Below are positions 9,375 to 19,567 of a stretch of 64,000 nucleotides of DNA, piece by piece. The notes beneath the pieces were generated by a model. It searched no databases. It was not told where the DNA came from and was given only the letters and a program-made list of their open reading frames with translations. The first letter of the stretch is position 1, and the number at the start of each line of letters is the position of its first letter. Source of the DNA: Janthinobacterium sp. SUN073 (lineage in GTDB: Bacteria; Pseudomonadota; Gammaproteobacteria; Burkholderiales; Burkholderiaceae_D); assembly GCF_030397665.1 (NCBI RefSeq), contig NZ_JAPUBT010000001.1:186001-250000 (forward strand), read 5' to 3'. The position numbers were made by a program, and so were the translations under genes.

Positions 9375-9403
9375 GCGGTATGGTGTCACTATAGCCATAC
9401 CGC
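9375..9403. repeat. 9-bp inverted repeat upstream of the small membrane protein
   Basis: GCGGTATGG (9375-9383) and CCATACCGC (9395-9403) are perfect inverted arms separated by 11 bases. On the minus strand the spacer contains TATAGT, a possible -10 element, about 50 bases before the ATG at 9341. There is no T-run on either side, so an operator is more likely than a terminator. No regulator is identified. Confidence 0.4.
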
Positions 9404-9496
9404 CCCCGGCCAACACGCCGATTGCGACGAACTGCGCTTTTGGCAGGCTGGCCTGACAAAAACGCGGATGAACGCGCAGATCGCTACGCTTGCAAC

Positions 9497-11443
9497 TTAA
9501 AACTCTTCCCACTCGTCGGCGCCGGACTTGGCCGCCTTGACGGGCTTGGCCGCCGACAACGCACGGGCCGGCGCACGTGGTACGGATGCGGCCGGCTTCG
9601 CCTTGAGGCGCGTCACGGGTGCGGATGCTGCGGCAGGGCCCGCATCACCGAGGCGGAACATGCCGACGGCCTGTGCCAGGTCCACGGCCTGCTCCTGCAG
9701 GCTTTCCGCGGCAGCGGCGGCCTGCTCGACGAGGGCCGCGTTTTGCTGCGTCATGGTATCCATGTGCGTGACGGCCGTATTGATCTCGCCGATGCCGGCG
9801 CTCTGTTCGCGGCTGGCCACCGTGATCTCGCTCATGATGGTCGTCAATTGCTGCACCGAGGCCACCACCTGGTCCATGGTCTGGCCCGCCTCATTGACGA
9901 GGCGCCCGCCCGCATCGACTTTTTCCACCGAGTCGCCGATCAGCTCCTTGATTTCCTTCGCCGCGCCAGCGGAGCGTTGCGCCAGGTTGCGCACTTCCGA
10001 CGCCACCACGGCAAAGCCCCTGCCCTGCTCGCCCGCGCGCGCCGCCTCGACGGCCGCGTTCAAGGCCAGGATATTCGTCTGGAAAGCGATGCCGTCGATG
10101 ACGCCGATGATGTCGACGATCTTGCGCGAGCTTTCCTGGATGCCGGCCATGGTGCCCACCACCTGCTGCACCACGCGGCCGCCCTTGGCCGCCACTTCCG
10201 AGGCGGACATGGCCAGCTCGTTGGCCGCATGCGCGTTTTCCGCATTCTGTTTGACGGTCGAGGTCAGTTCATCCATCGAACTGGCTGTTTCTTCCAGCGC
10301 GCCCGCCTGCGCTTCCGTGCGCGAGGACAGGTCGGCGTTGCCAGCGGCAATATCGGCCGACTCGCTGCGCACCAGGGTGCTGATGCTGCGGATCTGCACC
10401 AGCACGGTGGCGATCTTTTCGACGAACAAGTTGAAGGCCTTGGCGATCTGCGCCAGTTCGTCCGTGCCTTGCGCGTCGAGGCGGCTGGTCAGGTCGCCGT
10501 CGCCCGTGGCGATCGCTTCCATTGCATCGCGCACCAGGCCCAGGCGGCGCAGGGCGCGCGCCACCAGCGCGCTCAATACTGCGGCGGCCAGGACCAGCAC
10601 CAGCAAGGCCGTCAGGGCCGAGGCACGCAGCATGGAGCTCAGTGCTTGCGTCGCTTCCGCGCGGTCGAGCACGGTCGCCAGCAGCCAGTCGCTGCCCGGC
10701 ACTTTACTCACATGCAAGATGCCGTTACGCTCGCCGAGGCGAATGGCGGCGCCGTCGCCGCTCTTTTCAATATCGGCCAGCGCCTGCGCGCTCAGGCCCG
10801 GGTCCAGCTCGGCCAGCGGTTTCAGGGTCAGCTTGCCGTCAGGATGGGCGATGATCTTGCCGCCGCCATCGACGAGAAAGCCGTAGCTGGACGCCGTCGG
10901 CTTGATCGAGGCGACGTTTTGCACCACCGCATCCATCATCACGTCGGCCGCCATCACGCCCGTCACGCTGCCCTTGCCGCCCAGCGGCTCGGCAAACGTC
11001 ACCACCAGCTTGCCCGTGCTGGCACCGATATACGGCGCCGTGATGACGGGGCCGCCAGTTTCGGACGCCAGCTTGTACCAGGGCCGTGCCGTGGGATCGT
11101 AGTCGGCGGCGCGCTGACGCTCCTGCGAAAAGACGGCATGCTTGTCGGCAAAGCCGATATACGCCATGTCGAACGTGCCCGCCTGCTCGGCCGCCTTCAG
11201 GGCCGGCAGCGGATCGGCCGCCGTGGCGCCCTGCTTGAGCGAAGCGACGACAGCCTGCTTGGAACGCAGCCATTCGGCGATGGCCGCCGCATGGCTGTGC
11301 GACAACTGCAGCATCTGCGTGTCGAGCGCGGCCAGGGTGCTGGAGCGCGTGGTGAAGAAATTGGCGATGGCCACGGCCAGCATGGCCAGCACGACGATGG
11401 AAACGGCGATGGCGATCAGCCGCGCCTTAAGGGAGGACAACAT
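9497..11443 (-). CDS. Methyl-accepting chemotaxis protein with large periplasmic sensor
   Basis: This chemoreceptor has 648 residues. Helix TM1 is at about 7-28, followed by a periplasmic domain of about 240 residues that looks like a double-Cache (dCache_1) fold, TM2 at about 275-297, a HAMP domain, then the cytoplasmic signalling helices with the conserved hairpin EVRNLAQRS. The C-terminus EWEEF is an aromatic/acidic pentapeptide like the NWETF tether for CheR/CheB. It senses a small periplasmic ligand, unknown here, and acts through CheW/CheA. It stands alone, as chemoreceptor genes often do. Confidence 0.93.
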   Translation of the reverse strand: MLSSLKARLIAIAVSIVVLAMLAVAIANFFTTRSSTLAALDTQMLQLSHSHAAAIAEWLRSKQAVVASLKQGATAADPLPALKAAEQAGTFDMAYIGFADKHAVFSQERQRAADYDPTARPWYKLASETGGPVITAPYIGASTGKLVVTFAEPLGGKGSVTGVMAADVMMDAVVQNVASIKPTASSYGFLVDGGGKIIAHPDGKLTLKPLAELDPGLSAQALADIEKSGDGAAIRLGERNGILHVSKVPGSDWLLATVLDRAEATQALSSMLRASALTALLVLVLAAAVLSALVARALRRLGLVRDAMEAIATGDGDLTSRLDAQGTDELAQIAKAFNLFVEKIATVLVQIRSISTLVRSESADIAAGNADLSSRTEAQAGALEETASSMDELTSTVKQNAENAHAANELAMSASEVAAKGGRVVQQVVGTMAGIQESSRKIVDIIGVIDGIAFQTNILALNAAVEAARAGEQGRGFAVVASEVRNLAQRSAGAAKEIKELIGDSVEKVDAGGRLVNEAGQTMDQVVASVQQLTTIMSEITVASREQSAGIGEINTAVTHMDTMTQQNAALVEQAAAAAESLQEQAVDLAQAVGMFRLGDAGPAAASAPVTRLKAKPAASVPRAPARALSAAKPVKAAKSGADEWEEF

Positions 11444-11586
11444 GGTGCATCCAATAAAAAAGGGGAAATCGGGAGGGATGCGCCATGGTCCGGGAATAAG
11501 ATTTTGTCGTCAAGCAATACCGACTCTCAATTACCCAGAAACAACAATTGATACCTTATATTAACTTCACATTGACGATACATTAA

Positions 11587-11883
11587 CTATATCTCGCCCC
11601 GCAGCTTGCGCAAGGCGGGCGATTCGCCGCCCGTGGCCTCGATGCGGAAGCGGGCAAATGCCTGTTCCAGCTCGGGGTACTGGCGCAAACCGCCTTCCGT
11701 AAAATAACGCCCGCCGGGGATATCACCCCATGGCAGGGGTGCGCTCAAGGCGCCGCTGCCAGCCAGGGCCAGCAGCGGCTCGACCGCGCTGCGCAAGTCG
11801 GCCACCTCCCCATCGACGAGCGCCAGGCGCGCCAGCAACTGTTCCAGTTCGGCAGTACAGGCTTGCAGGCGCGACTGATCCAT
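11587..11883 (-). CDS. Hypothetical protein, 98 residues
   Basis: I do not recognise this protein. The start at 11883 (MDQSRLQ) is the only ATG that avoids overlap with the upstream gene, from which it is 8 bases away. Residues 1-45 form an amphipathic, probably coiled helix (many Leu/Glu/Ala in heptad-like order); the rest is a mixed segment with the motif FTEGGLRQYPELEQAFARFR. It has no signal peptide. Close spacing suggests an operon with the exported protein at 11892-12584. Confidence 0.55.
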   Translation of the reverse strand: MDQSRLQACTAELEQLLARLALVDGEVADLRSAVEPLLALAGSGALSAPLPWGDIPGGRYFTEGGLRQYPELEQAFARFRIEATGGESPALRKLRGEI

Positions 11884-11891
11884 GTTCACTC

Positions 11892-12584
11892 CTAATTCTT
11901 GATGGTGCCCACCAGCACGGGCGCCGACCACAGCTTGCGATTGGGCAACAGGTATTGCAAGGCACCTCCCTTGCGCCGCACCAGGCCGCCCAGCTCTTCG
12001 GTCGGCGCCACCGAGCTGACAAACACCGTCACGGCCCCGTTAGGCGTGACCATATACACATCATACAGCGGCGCTTCGCTCCTGAGCGGCAAGCCGAAGC
12101 AGTCTGCCAGCGAGTCACACTCGTCGCTGCCTTGCAACTGCCCGATAGTGGTGAAGTATGGCGAATACGGCGAGACGCTCTGTCCGTGCGGCACTACTTT
12201 GTAGAGCGGAATATCGATCAGCCCGACGGTCGGCAACTTATTGCCGGACGCCAGCTGTTCGAGGGCCCGCGCATAGATGGTATCGGCCGGCGCGGCGGGA
12301 TCGGCGGCGCGCAGCTGGGCCAGGAATTGCTGCCCGTCCTCACCCTCCAGCCAGCCGTCGATCACCGGGCGCTGCAAGCCCGCCGTCTTGAACGTGCTGA
12401 GGTCATTGATTTCGCGTGCATGCACGGCGCGCAAGGCGTCGATATCCTGCGCCGGCATGGCCGTGGATGCGGCGGCGATGGGAATGGGCAGCGGCACCAG
12501 CATGGGCGCGTTGTCCAGCTGGGCCCGGACGCCGGGCGCGACGGCAAGCAGAAAGGCGGCGGCCAGCCCGCAGAATGTGCGCAT
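11892..12584 (-). CDS. Exported hypothetical protein, 230 residues
   Basis: I cannot name the family. Residues 1-21 are a signal peptide (VRA cleavage), so the mature protein is periplasmic or secreted. Two cysteines in the segment ECDSLADCFG (about residue 155-163) could form a disulfide. The C-terminal part is predicted beta-rich with YMVTPNGAVTVFVSS. An AAGGAGATG-type ribosome site precedes the ATG at 12584. It is followed at 8 bases by the 98-residue gene, and the two are probably one operon of unknown role. Confidence 0.6.
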   Translation of the reverse strand: MRTFCGLAAAFLLAVAPGVRAQLDNAPMLVPLPIPIAAASTAMPAQDIDALRAVHAREINDLSTFKTAGLQRPVIDGWLEGEDGQQFLAQLRAADPAAPADTIYARALEQLASGNKLPTVGLIDIPLYKVVPHGQSVSPYSPYFTTIGQLQGSDECDSLADCFGLPLRSEAPLYDVYMVTPNGAVTVFVSSVAPTEELGGLVRRKGGALQYLLPNRKLWSAPVLVGTIKN

Positions 12585-12719
12585 GCTGCATCTCCTTGGA
12601 AGACTCGTTCAGGGGAAGATCCCCTCCCGAATCTACAAGGCGTACAACTGGCCAATGCGAGCTGGATCAAGGCCGATGCGCAAAGCGGCATCTACCTTGA
12701 TGCAGCACAAACGCGGCGC

Positions 12720-12752
12720 AAAAAAACCGCCAGGGCTTGCGCGCTGGCGGTT
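12720..12752 (-). terminator. Rho-independent terminator of pnp
   Basis: On the minus strand AACCGCCAG (12752-12744) pairs with CTGGCGGTT (12733-12725), with a 10-base loop, and is followed by a run of seven T residues. It begins about 45 bases past the pnp stop codon. Confidence 0.85.
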
Positions 12753-12797
12753 GTTGAGCATGCGGCCAAGGCCGCACTCAGGCGAACCTGAAGGAAA

Positions 12798-14915
12798 TTA
12801 AGCGGCTGGCGCTTCGTTGCCTTCAGCAGCTTTCATCGACAGTTTCAGACGACCGCGGTCATCCGTTTCCAGCACTTTGACGCGGACCAGCTGGCCTTCT
12901 TTCAGGTAATCGGCCACGGCGTTGACGCGTTCGTTGGCGATCTGGCTGATGTGCAGCAAGCCGTCTTTGCCTGGCATGACTTGCACGATGGCGCCGAAGT
13001 CCAGCAGTTTCAGCACGGTGCCTTCGTAGGTCTTGCCCACTTCGACGGAGGCCGTCAGTTCTTCGATGCGGCGCTTGGCTTCCTGGCCGGCAGCGGCGTC
13101 GACGGAAGCGATGGTGACCACGCCTTCGTCGCTGATGTCGATCTGGGTGCCCGTCTCTTCGGTCAGCGCGCGAATCACGGCGCCGCCCTTGCCGATCACG
13201 TCACGGATTTTTTCCGGGTTGATCTTGATGGTGATCAGACGCGGTGCGAAATCGGACAGTTCGGTTTTGACGTGCGGCATGGCTTTTTGCATTTCGCCCA
13301 GGATGTGCTCGCGGCCTTCCTTGGCTTGCGCCAGTGCCACTTGCATGATTTCCTTGGTGATGCCCATGATCTTGATGTCCATCTGCAGCGCCGTGATACC
13401 GTTGCGGGTACCGGCTACCTTGAAGTCCATGTCGCCCAGGTGATCTTCGTCGCCCAGGATGTCGGACAGCACGGCAAACTTGCCGCCTTCCTTGATCAGG
13501 CCCATGGCGATACCGGCCACGTGTTCTTTCATCGGCACGCCGGCGTCCATCAGTGCCAGGCAGCCACCGCACACCGAAGCCATCGACGAAGAACCGTTCG
13601 ATTCCGTGATTTCCGATACCAGGCGCACCGAGTAGCTGAACTCTTCAGCTGCTGGCAGGGCGGCGATCAGCGCGCGCTTGGCCAGGCGGCCGTGGCCGAT
13701 TTCGCGGCGTTTTGGCGTACCGACACGGCCCGTTTCGCCGGTGGCGAACGGAGGCATGTTGTAATGCAGCATGAACGAATCGGTGAACTCGCCCATCAGC
13801 GCATCGATCTTCTGGCTGTCGCGGGCGGTGCCCAGGGTAGCGACGACCAGCGCCTGCGTTTCGCCGCGCGTGAACAGGGCCGAACCGTGGGTGCGTGGCA
13901 GCACGCTGGTGCGGATCGAGATCGGACGCACGGTGCGCGTGTCGCGGCCGTCGATGCGTGGCTCGCCGTCGAGGATTTGCGTACGCACGATTTTCGCTTC
14001 GATGTCGAACAGGATGTTGTTCACTTCGGCGCTGTCGATGGACGCGCCACCGTTGGCGGCGGCTTCAGCCGACAGATCGGCGATCACTTCCGACGTCGCC
14101 GCTTTCAGCTTGGCCGTACGCTCTTGCTTGTCCTTGGTTTGATACGCGTCATTGATCTTGGCGTTGGCGAAATGCGCGACGCGGGCGATCAGTGCTTCGT
14201 TTTTCGGCGCAGGCGCCCATTCCACTTCCGGCTTGCCGCCGTCACGCACCAGGTCGTGAATCGCGTCGATGACGACTTTCATCTGGTCGTGGCCGAAGAC
14301 CACGGCGCCCAGCATGATTTCTTCGGACAGTTGTTTCGCTTCGGATTCGACCATCAGTACGGCCGTTTCGGTACCGGCGACCACCAGGTCCATTTCCGAC
14401 GTTTTCAGTTGCTGGACGGTCGGGTTCAGGATGTACTGGCCATTCGCGTAACCGACGCGCGCAGCGCCGATAGGGCCGCTGAAAGGCACGCCCGATACGC
14501 ACAGGGCAGCCGATGCGCCGATCATGGCGGCGATGTCCGGATCGATTTCAGGATTGACCGACAACACGTGAATGATGACTTGCACTTCATTCAGGTAGCC
14601 TTCCGGAAACAGCGGACGGATAGGACGGTCGATCAAACGGGATGTCAGTGTTTCTTTTTCGGAAGGACGGCCTTCGCGCTTGAAAAAACCGCCCGGGATT
14701 TTACCGGCAGCATAGGTTTTTTCAACATAATCAACCGTCAAAGGGAAGAAATCCTGGCCTGGTTTGGCATCTTTGCGTGCCACTACCGTTGCCAGCACGA
14801 CGGTATCTTCGATCGACACCAGCACTGCGCCGGATGCCTGACGTGCGATTTCGCCGGTTTCCAGGGTCACTTGATGTTGACCGTACTGGAAGGTTTTCGT
14901 AACTTTGTTAAACAT
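12798..14915 (-). CDS. pnp: Polyribonucleotide nucleotidyltransferase (PNPase)
   Basis: PNPase is the phosphorolytic 3'-5' exoribonuclease of mRNA decay, a trimer that can join the degradosome. This copy has 705 residues in the usual order: two RNase PH domains (about 1-225 and 315-550) around an all-helical linker, then a KH domain (about 552-612, with the IGKGG loop) and an S1 domain (about 620-690, with [11 protein letters not shown]). The second PH domain holds the SSMASVCGG active-site region. It is 221 bases downstream of rpsO, the classic rpsO-pnp arrangement. AGGGAT precedes the ATG. Confidence 0.98.
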   Translation of the reverse strand: MFNKVTKTFQYGQHQVTLETGEIARQASGAVLVSIEDTVVLATVVARKDAKPGQDFFPLTVDYVEKTYAAGKIPGGFFKREGRPSEKETLTSRLIDRPIRPLFPEGYLNEVQVIIHVLSVNPEIDPDIAAMIGASAALCVSGVPFSGPIGAARVGYANGQYILNPTVQQLKTSEMDLVVAGTETAVLMVESEAKQLSEEIMLGAVVFGHDQMKVVIDAIHDLVRDGGKPEVEWAPAPKNEALIARVAHFANAKINDAYQTKDKQERTAKLKAATSEVIADLSAEAAANGGASIDSAEVNNILFDIEAKIVRTQILDGEPRIDGRDTRTVRPISIRTSVLPRTHGSALFTRGETQALVVATLGTARDSQKIDALMGEFTDSFMLHYNMPPFATGETGRVGTPKRREIGHGRLAKRALIAALPAAEEFSYSVRLVSEITESNGSSSMASVCGGCLALMDAGVPMKEHVAGIAMGLIKEGGKFAVLSDILGDEDHLGDMDFKVAGTRNGITALQMDIKIMGITKEIMQVALAQAKEGREHILGEMQKAMPHVKTELSDFAPRLITIKINPEKIRDVIGKGGAVIRALTEETGTQIDISDEGVVTIASVDAAAGQEAKRRIEELTASVEVGKTYEGTVLKLLDFGAIVQVMPGKDGLLHISQIANERVNAVADYLKEGQLVRVKVLETDDRGRLKLSMKAAEGNEAPAA

Positions 14916-15076
14916 GGGGTATCCCTTTTCTAATTGCCGACAGATTTTCAGGGGCTGTCGTTCACCTCACCACAGGCGGTGGAAAAACCGTTGCCGCCTT
15001 TACTACTTTACTTTTAAAACATGATATCGGTAAGAGAATACTTTACTTACAGACATAAATCCGGAATTCAAATGAC

Positions 15077-15111
15077 AAAATGCCCGCGTCAGCGAACTGG
15101 CGCAGGCATTT
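15077..15111 (-). terminator. Stem-loop between rpsO and pnp
   Basis: The minus strand folds into an imperfect 14-15 bp stem closed by the stable tetraloop TTCG, ending in TTTT. It lies 26 bases past the rpsO stop. It can serve as a partial terminator, or as a processing site that separates rpsO from pnp mRNA as known in enteric bacteria; the short T-run suggests read-through. Confidence 0.7.
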
Positions 15112-15136
15112 CTGTATAAACCTTGTGCGGCAAAAA

Positions 15137-15406
15137 TTACTTGCGCAGACCAAGTTTAGCGATCAGGTCGCGATAACGGGTAGCGTCTTTCGACTTCAGG
15201 TACGACAACAGGCTCTTACGACGGTTGACCATCATGATCAGGCCGCGGCGGGAGTGGTGATCTTTCGAGTGGGCTTTGAAGTGGCCGTTCAGTTCGTTGA
15301 TGCGAGCTGTCAGCAGTGCAACTTGCACTTCAGGGGAGCCGGTGTCGTTTTGACCACGTGCGTTGTCCGCGATGATAGCGGCTTTGTTGATGTTTTCTAC
15401 TGTCAT
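15137..15406 (-). CDS. rpsO: 30S ribosomal protein S15
   Basis: S15 binds 16S rRNA early in 30S assembly. The protein has 89 residues, the family's standard length, starting [11 protein letters not shown] at 15406. The conserved RNA-binding loop [19 protein letters not shown] is at about 46-64. An in-frame ATG 15 codons upstream is not needed for the fold. The long leader (about 55-60 bases) may carry the autoregulatory S15 site seen in other bacteria, but I did not resolve a pseudoknot. Confidence 0.97.
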   Translation of the reverse strand: MTVENINKAAIIADNARGQNDTGSPEVQVALLTARINELNGHFKAHSKDHHSRRGLIMMVNRRKSLLSYLKSKDATRYRDLIAKLGLRK

Positions 15407-15462
15407 GATAAACCTTTCACATGCGGTGCACAGAGTCTGAACCCTATCCACCGTGAACTACG

Positions 15463-15491
15463 ATTATTAAAATACTGGTCTATGCTTACAA
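15463..15491 (-). promoter_or_regulatory. Candidate sigma70 promoter of rpsO
   Basis: The minus strand reads TTGTAA (15491-15486), a 17-base spacer and AATAAT (15468-15463). The spacing is ideal and the -35 is good, while the -10 is one step from consensus. Transcription would start about 50 bases before the rpsO ATG. The same intergenic region also serves the divergent lipoprotein gene. Confidence 0.45.
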
Positions 15492-15591
15492 CCAGACGCG
15501 CAAGTATATCGGAAAAATGCCCGCCTGTATCCTGCCGTGCGCTCTTTTCTCGGCGCATGATAGGATTTTCCCGCATTTCAGGAGGACAAAC

Positions 15592-16089
15592 ATGAAAAAA
15601 CTGCTCAAATTAGCAACGCCTGTGCTGCTGGCCACGCTGGCCGGCTGCGCCAGCTGGAACGTTCCTCCGCCCCAGCCAGGCGAAGCGCGCGCCGCCGTGG
15701 AAGCGCGCCTGGGCCGTCCTACGGCCATCTACCAGCTGGCCACGGGCCCGGAACTGGAATACGCCACGGGGCCGTACGGCCAGTACACGTATATGGCGCG
15801 CTTCGGCCCCGACGACAAACTCATTTCTTACGAGCAAGTCCTCGACACGCCGGGCTTTGCCCGCATCAAGGTGGGCATGTCGACCCAGCAAGACGTGCTG
15901 CACACCCTGGGCCGCCCGACGGAAACATCGTACCTGTCTCTGCCGAAACTGCACGTCTGGTCCTACCGCTACAAGGAATCGGGCGTGTGGGATTCCATGA
16001 TGCACGTGCACTTCGACCACGACGGCATCGTGCGCATGATGATGAACGGGCCCGATCCGGACAAGGAAGAGCGCCGGTTTTTCTGGTGA
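15592..16089 (+). CDS. Outer-membrane lipoprotein, SmpA/OmlA-like fold
   Basis: This 165-residue lipoprotein has a signal peptide ending in the lipobox LAGC (Cys at about 19). A strong AGGAGG site precedes the ATG at 15592. The mature part contains two short repeats of the pattern 'xxLGxPTxxYxL...' (ARLGRPTAIYQL and HTLGRPTETSYL), each next to a predicted beta strand, which suggests two SmpA/OmlA (BamE-like) units. It is not BamE itself by length and sequence. The function is unknown, probably envelope-related. It is divergent from rpsO and convergent with leuA (8-base gap). Confidence 0.75.
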   Translation: MKKLLKLATPVLLATLAGCASWNVPPPQPGEARAAVEARLGRPTAIYQLATGPELEYATGPYGQYTYMARFGPDDKLISYEQVLDTPGFARIKVGMSTQQDVLHTLGRPTETSYLSLPKLHVWSYRYKESGVWDSMMHVHFDHDGIVRMMMNGPDPDKEERRFFW

Positions 16090-16097
16090 AGACAGCC

Positions 16098-17642
16098 TTA
16101 TGGCTGGGGATCGATGCGCTCATCCTTGGCATGCAGTTTGTTGAGCGCCGACAAATACGCCTTGGCCGACGCGACGATGATGTCGGGGTCGGCGCCCACG
16201 CCGTTGACGATGCGTCCGTCGCGCGACAATCGCATCGTCACTTCGCCCTGCGACTGCGTGCCCGTGCTGATGGCATTGACGGAGAATAAGACCAGTTCCG
16301 CGCCGCTGGCGGCCGCGCTTTCGATCGCGTTGACGGTGGCGTCGACGGGGCCATCGCCCCGCCCTTCGCAGCTGCGCTGCACGCCGCCGACGAGAAACTC
16401 TACGCGCGCGTGCGGCACGGCGCCCGTCGTCGATTGCTGCGCCAGGGAAATGAAACGGTAGTGCTCACTCTCCTGCGCCTGCTGCTCTTCGCTGACGAGG
16501 GCCATGATGTCTTCATCGAAAATCTCGGATTTCCGGTCCGCCAGTTCCTTGAAGCGCAGGAAGGCGGCGTTGACTTCCGCTTCCGACTCCAGCGCGATGC
16601 CCAGCTCGTGCAGCCGCTGCTTGAAGGCGTTGCGGCCCGACAATTTACCCAGGACGATCTTGTTGGCGGTCCAGCCCACGTCTTCGGCGCGCATGATTTC
16701 ATACGTCTCGCGCGCCTTTAAAATGCCGTCCTGGTGGATGCCGGACGCGTGCGCAAAGGCGTTCGCACCCACGACGGCCTTGTTCGGCTGCACGGCAAAG
16801 CCCGTGATCTGCGACACCATTTTGGAGGCCGCCACGATTTGCGTCGTATCGATACCCACCGTCAAGTTGTAATACGCGGCGCGCGTGCGCAGCGCCATCA
16901 CCACCTCTTCCAGCGCCGTGTTGCCGGCCCGCTCGCCAAGACCATTGACGGTACACTCGATCTGCCGCGCGCCGCCTATCATGACGCCGGCCAGCGAATT
17001 GGCCACGGCCAGGCCCAGATCGTTATGACAATGGACGGACCAGATGGCCTTATCCGAGTTCGGGATGCGCTCGCGCAAACGCTTGATGGTATTGCCGAAA
17101 ATCTCGGGCACGGCGTAGCCCACCGTATCGGGGAAATTGATGGTGGTGGCGCCCTCGGCGATCACGGCTTCCAGCACGCGGCAGAGGAAATCTTCGTCCG
17201 AGCGGCTGCCGTCTTCGGGGCTGAATTCGATGTCGTCCGTGAACTGGCGCGCGTAGCGCACGGCGTTCTGCGCCTGCGTAAGCACTTGCTCGGGCGTCAT
17301 GCGCAGCTTCATCTGCATATGCAGGGGCGAGGTGGCGATGAAAGTGTGGATGCGCTTGCGCTCGGCCGGCTGCAGCGCTTCGGCGGCGCGGGCGATGTCG
17401 CGGTCGTTGGCGCGCGACAGCGAGCAGATGGTGGACTCGCGCACGGCACCGGCAATCGCCCGTATCGACTCGAAATCGCCCTGCGAGGCGGCGGCGAAGC
17501 CCGCTTCGATCACGTCGACCTTCATGCGCTCAAGCTGCTTGGCGATGCGCAGCTTTTCCTCGCGCGTCATGGAGGCGCCCGGCGATTGCTCGCCGTCGCG
17601 CAAGGTGGTGTCAAAAATGATGAGTCGGTTGCTGGTGTTCAT
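16098..17642 (-). CDS. leuA: 2-isopropylmalate synthase
   Basis: This is the first committed enzyme of leucine biosynthesis; it condenses 2-oxoisovalerate with acetyl-CoA. It has 514 residues. The catalytic TIM barrel (about 1-280) shows [14 protein letters not shown] (metal and substrate binding), NFPDTVGYA, and the metal-binding [13 protein letters not shown]. The C-terminal LeuA dimer domain (about 385-505) holds the leucine feedback site. The gene is 48 bases downstream of pssA on the same strand. Confidence 0.97.
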   Translation of the reverse strand: MNTSNRLIIFDTTLRDGEQSPGASMTREEKLRIAKQLERMKVDVIEAGFAAASQGDFESIRAIAGAVRESTICSLSRANDRDIARAAEALQPAERKRIHTFIATSPLHMQMKLRMTPEQVLTQAQNAVRYARQFTDDIEFSPEDGSRSDEDFLCRVLEAVIAEGATTINFPDTVGYAVPEIFGNTIKRLRERIPNSDKAIWSVHCHNDLGLAVANSLAGVMIGGARQIECTVNGLGERAGNTALEEVVMALRTRAAYYNLTVGIDTTQIVAASKMVSQITGFAVQPNKAVVGANAFAHASGIHQDGILKARETYEIMRAEDVGWTANKIVLGKLSGRNAFKQRLHELGIALESEAEVNAAFLRFKELADRKSEIFDEDIMALVSEEQQAQESEHYRFISLAQQSTTGAVPHARVEFLVGGVQRSCEGRGDGPVDATVNAIESAAASGAELVLFSVNAISTGTQSQGEVTMRLSRDGRIVNGVGADPDIIVASAKAYLSALNKLHAKDERIDPQP

Positions 17643-17690
17643 GGCTGCTCCTGGCTGGCTGAAAACTGGCGACGCTACCGACTCAGCGCA

Positions 17691-18542
17691 TTAATGCTCG
17701 GGGTCGGTCTGGATGATGCTGACGGGCTTGCCCTTCGCCATGCGCCAGAAAAACACGGCGTAGCCGGACAGGCCATAGGCGACGAAAATCGGGAACAGCA
17801 CTTTCGGCGGGTCGATGGAAATGAGCGCGAAGAACAATGCCAGCAGGAATACCACGATGAAGGGCACGGACTTGCGGAAATTCACATCCTTGAAGCTGTA
17901 GAACGGTACATTCGTGACCATGGTCAGGCCGGCGAACAGGGCGATCGTCCACGAGACCCAGGCCAGCTGGTTGCCGGCAAATTCCAGGTCGTTCATCAGC
18001 AGGATGAAGCCGGCCACCATGGCCGCCGCCGCCGGGCTGGGCAAGCCCTGGAAGAAGCGCTTGTCGACCACGGCGATGTTCGTGTTGAAGCGGGCCAGGC
18101 GCAAGGCGGCGCCGGCGCAATACACGAAGGCGGCCAGCCAGCCCAACTTGCCCATGCCGCGCAGCGACCATTCATAGATCACCAGCGCGGGCGCAGCGCC
18201 GAACGACACCATATCGGACAGGCTGTCGTACTGGGCGCCGAATTCGCTCTGCGTATTCGTCAGGCGCGCGATGCGGCCATCGAGGCCGTCGAGGATCATG
18301 GCAATGAAGATGGCCCAGGCCGCGTGTTCGAATTTCTGGTTCATGGCCATGACGATGGCGTAGAAGCCGCAAAACAGGGCTGCCGTCGTGAAGGCGTTCG
18401 GCAACAGATAGATGCCGCGGCGGCGCAAGGTTTTCTTGCCAGTGCCATCGGTCACCGGCTGTCGCACGAATTTGCTGAAGCGGGACGCTTTGGATACTGC
18501 GGGAGTGCCGTTCTTGCCTCTACGACGGGGGAAGTTTGCCAT
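17691..18542 (-). CDS. pssA: CDP-diacylglycerol-serine O-phosphatidyltransferase
   Basis: This is an integral-membrane phosphatidylserine synthase of the CDP-alcohol phosphotransferase family, which makes the precursor of phosphatidylethanolamine. I choose the start at 18542 (MANFPRRRG, 283 residues). The signature D-G-x2-D-G-R-x-A-R-x8-G-x3-D-x3-D is visible in DGLDGRIAR and GAQYDSLSD. About seven to eight transmembrane helices follow a basic N-terminus. In many Burkholderiales pssA sits near ilvC and leuA, as here. Confidence 0.96.
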   Translation of the reverse strand: MANFPRRRGKNGTPAVSKASRFSKFVRQPVTDGTGKKTLRRRGIYLLPNAFTTAALFCGFYAIVMAMNQKFEHAAWAIFIAMILDGLDGRIARLTNTQSEFGAQYDSLSDMVSFGAAPALVIYEWSLRGMGKLGWLAAFVYCAGAALRLARFNTNIAVVDKRFFQGLPSPAAAAMVAGFILLMNDLEFAGNQLAWVSWTIALFAGLTMVTNVPFYSFKDVNFRKSVPFIVVFLLALFFALISIDPPKVLFPIFVAYGLSGYAVFFWRMAKGKPVSIIQTDPEH

Positions 18543-18699
18543 GTTGTTCCATATCTTGTGTGCTGCGGGGGATTCGGTGCCAGATGGCAGGCGCATTCGT
18601 CTCGCGGCATGCGCCTGCCGATGTTGCCATTATAGAGGAGCCACCGCCAAAGAAAAGTGCGGCGGCGTCAAGCTGGCAATATTGACGCTTGTTCAAACA

Positions 18700-19455
18700 T
18701 TATTTGAACTTGATCTTGGCCACCAGGCCCATGTTGAGGGTCGTTTCGCCCGGCTCGAAGCTCGGTTCGGCGACCTGGTTGCCGCCATAGCCCATGGAGT
18801 CGGCGCTCATGGCGCGTGCACCAGCCATATTGGCGCGCTGCGCGTAGTTGCCCGAACCTTCGAAATCGATGGTGTCGATCACGGCGTCATTGACGTTGCG
18901 GCCCATGGCGCCGGCGATGGCGGCCACGCGCTCGTTGAGGTTCCTGTAGGCGGCGGCGATGCGCTGGTCGTCGAGCTTGCGGATGGTGGCGGGCGCCAGG
19001 CCGAAGTTCAAACGGTTCAGGGTCAGCACGCCTTGCGCTGCGGAAACTGTTTTCGGCAAGGCGGCCAGATTCGTCGTCGTCACCTGCAGATACTGGCCCA
19101 CTCGCCAGCCCGTCGGTACGCGTGGCTTGGCGACGACGCCCGGCGGCAAGGGCGCCGTTTCCGGGTACACGGCGTACGTGTAGTAACCCTGGGTCTTCAG
19201 CACGGCTTGCGGATCGGCTTTCTTGACGATGGCCGCGCCCTGGTTCATCTTCTGGTTCACGCGCGAGGCGGCGGCGGCCTTGTCCTTGTCCTGCTCTTCG
19301 ATGGCCAGGGTGACGGTCACCTGGTCGTTCGCATGCACCACTTCACCATTCGCGGGCACCACCACGAGGGTGCCAGAGGTGGGCAAGGCCTGGGCGTGTG
19401 CGCCCAGGGCAACGGTAGCGACGGCGGCAGCCAACAGCGATTTCATGACGGTCAT
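18700..19455 (-). CDS. SIMPL-domain (DUF541) periplasmic protein, copy 1
   Basis: This 251-residue exported protein belongs to the SIMPL/DUF541 family (YggE/BP26-like). The signal peptide covers residues 1-22 (AHAQ). The body carries the typical segments GTLVVVPANGEV, DKAAAASRVNQKMNQG and DQRIAAAYRNLNERVAAIA. A Shine-Dalgarno AGGAG supports the start at 19455. Homologues are linked to oxidative-stress tolerance or oligomeric channel-like assemblies, but the role here is not known. A close paralogue lies immediately upstream (19568-20326); the two are about three-quarters identical by eye. Confidence 0.9.
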   Translation of the reverse strand: MTVMKSLLAAAVATVALGAHAQALPTSGTLVVVPANGEVVHANDQVTVTLAIEEQDKDKAAAASRVNQKMNQGAAIVKKADPQAVLKTQGYYTYAVYPETAPLPPGVVAKPRVPTGWRVGQYLQVTTTNLAALPKTVSAAQGVLTLNRLNFGLAPATIRKLDDQRIAAAYRNLNERVAAIAGAMGRNVNDAVIDTIDFEGSGNYAQRANMAGARAMSADSMGYGGNQVAEPSFEPGETTLNMGLVAKIKFK

Positions 19456-19483
19456 GGTGTTCTCCTGGAAAATAATGGGGCAA

Positions 19484-19511
19484 AAACAACCATGGGGCCA
19501 ACAGCCCCATG
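19484..19511 (-). terminator. Terminator between the SIMPL paralogues
   Basis: CATGGGGC (19491-19498) and GCCCCATG (19504-19511) form a perfect 8-bp stem with a 5-base loop. On the minus strand it is followed by GTTGTTTTTG, so it can end the upstream SIMPL gene. On the plus strand it is also followed by a T-run. Confidence 0.7.
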
Positions 19512-19567
19512 ATTTTTTAACACATGTTAACGCGGAAATGTTTCCACGTTGACGAGCTTACTCGCAC

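Noticed and set aside
9422..11551. A 709-codon plus-strand open frame opposite the chemoreceptor gene
   Set aside because: It is a mirror frame of the GC-rich chemoreceptor; its translation is rich in Arg, His and Gly and resembles no protein. The same explains the long antisense frames over nuoD, pnp, ilvB, hscA, leuA, tssM and clpV.
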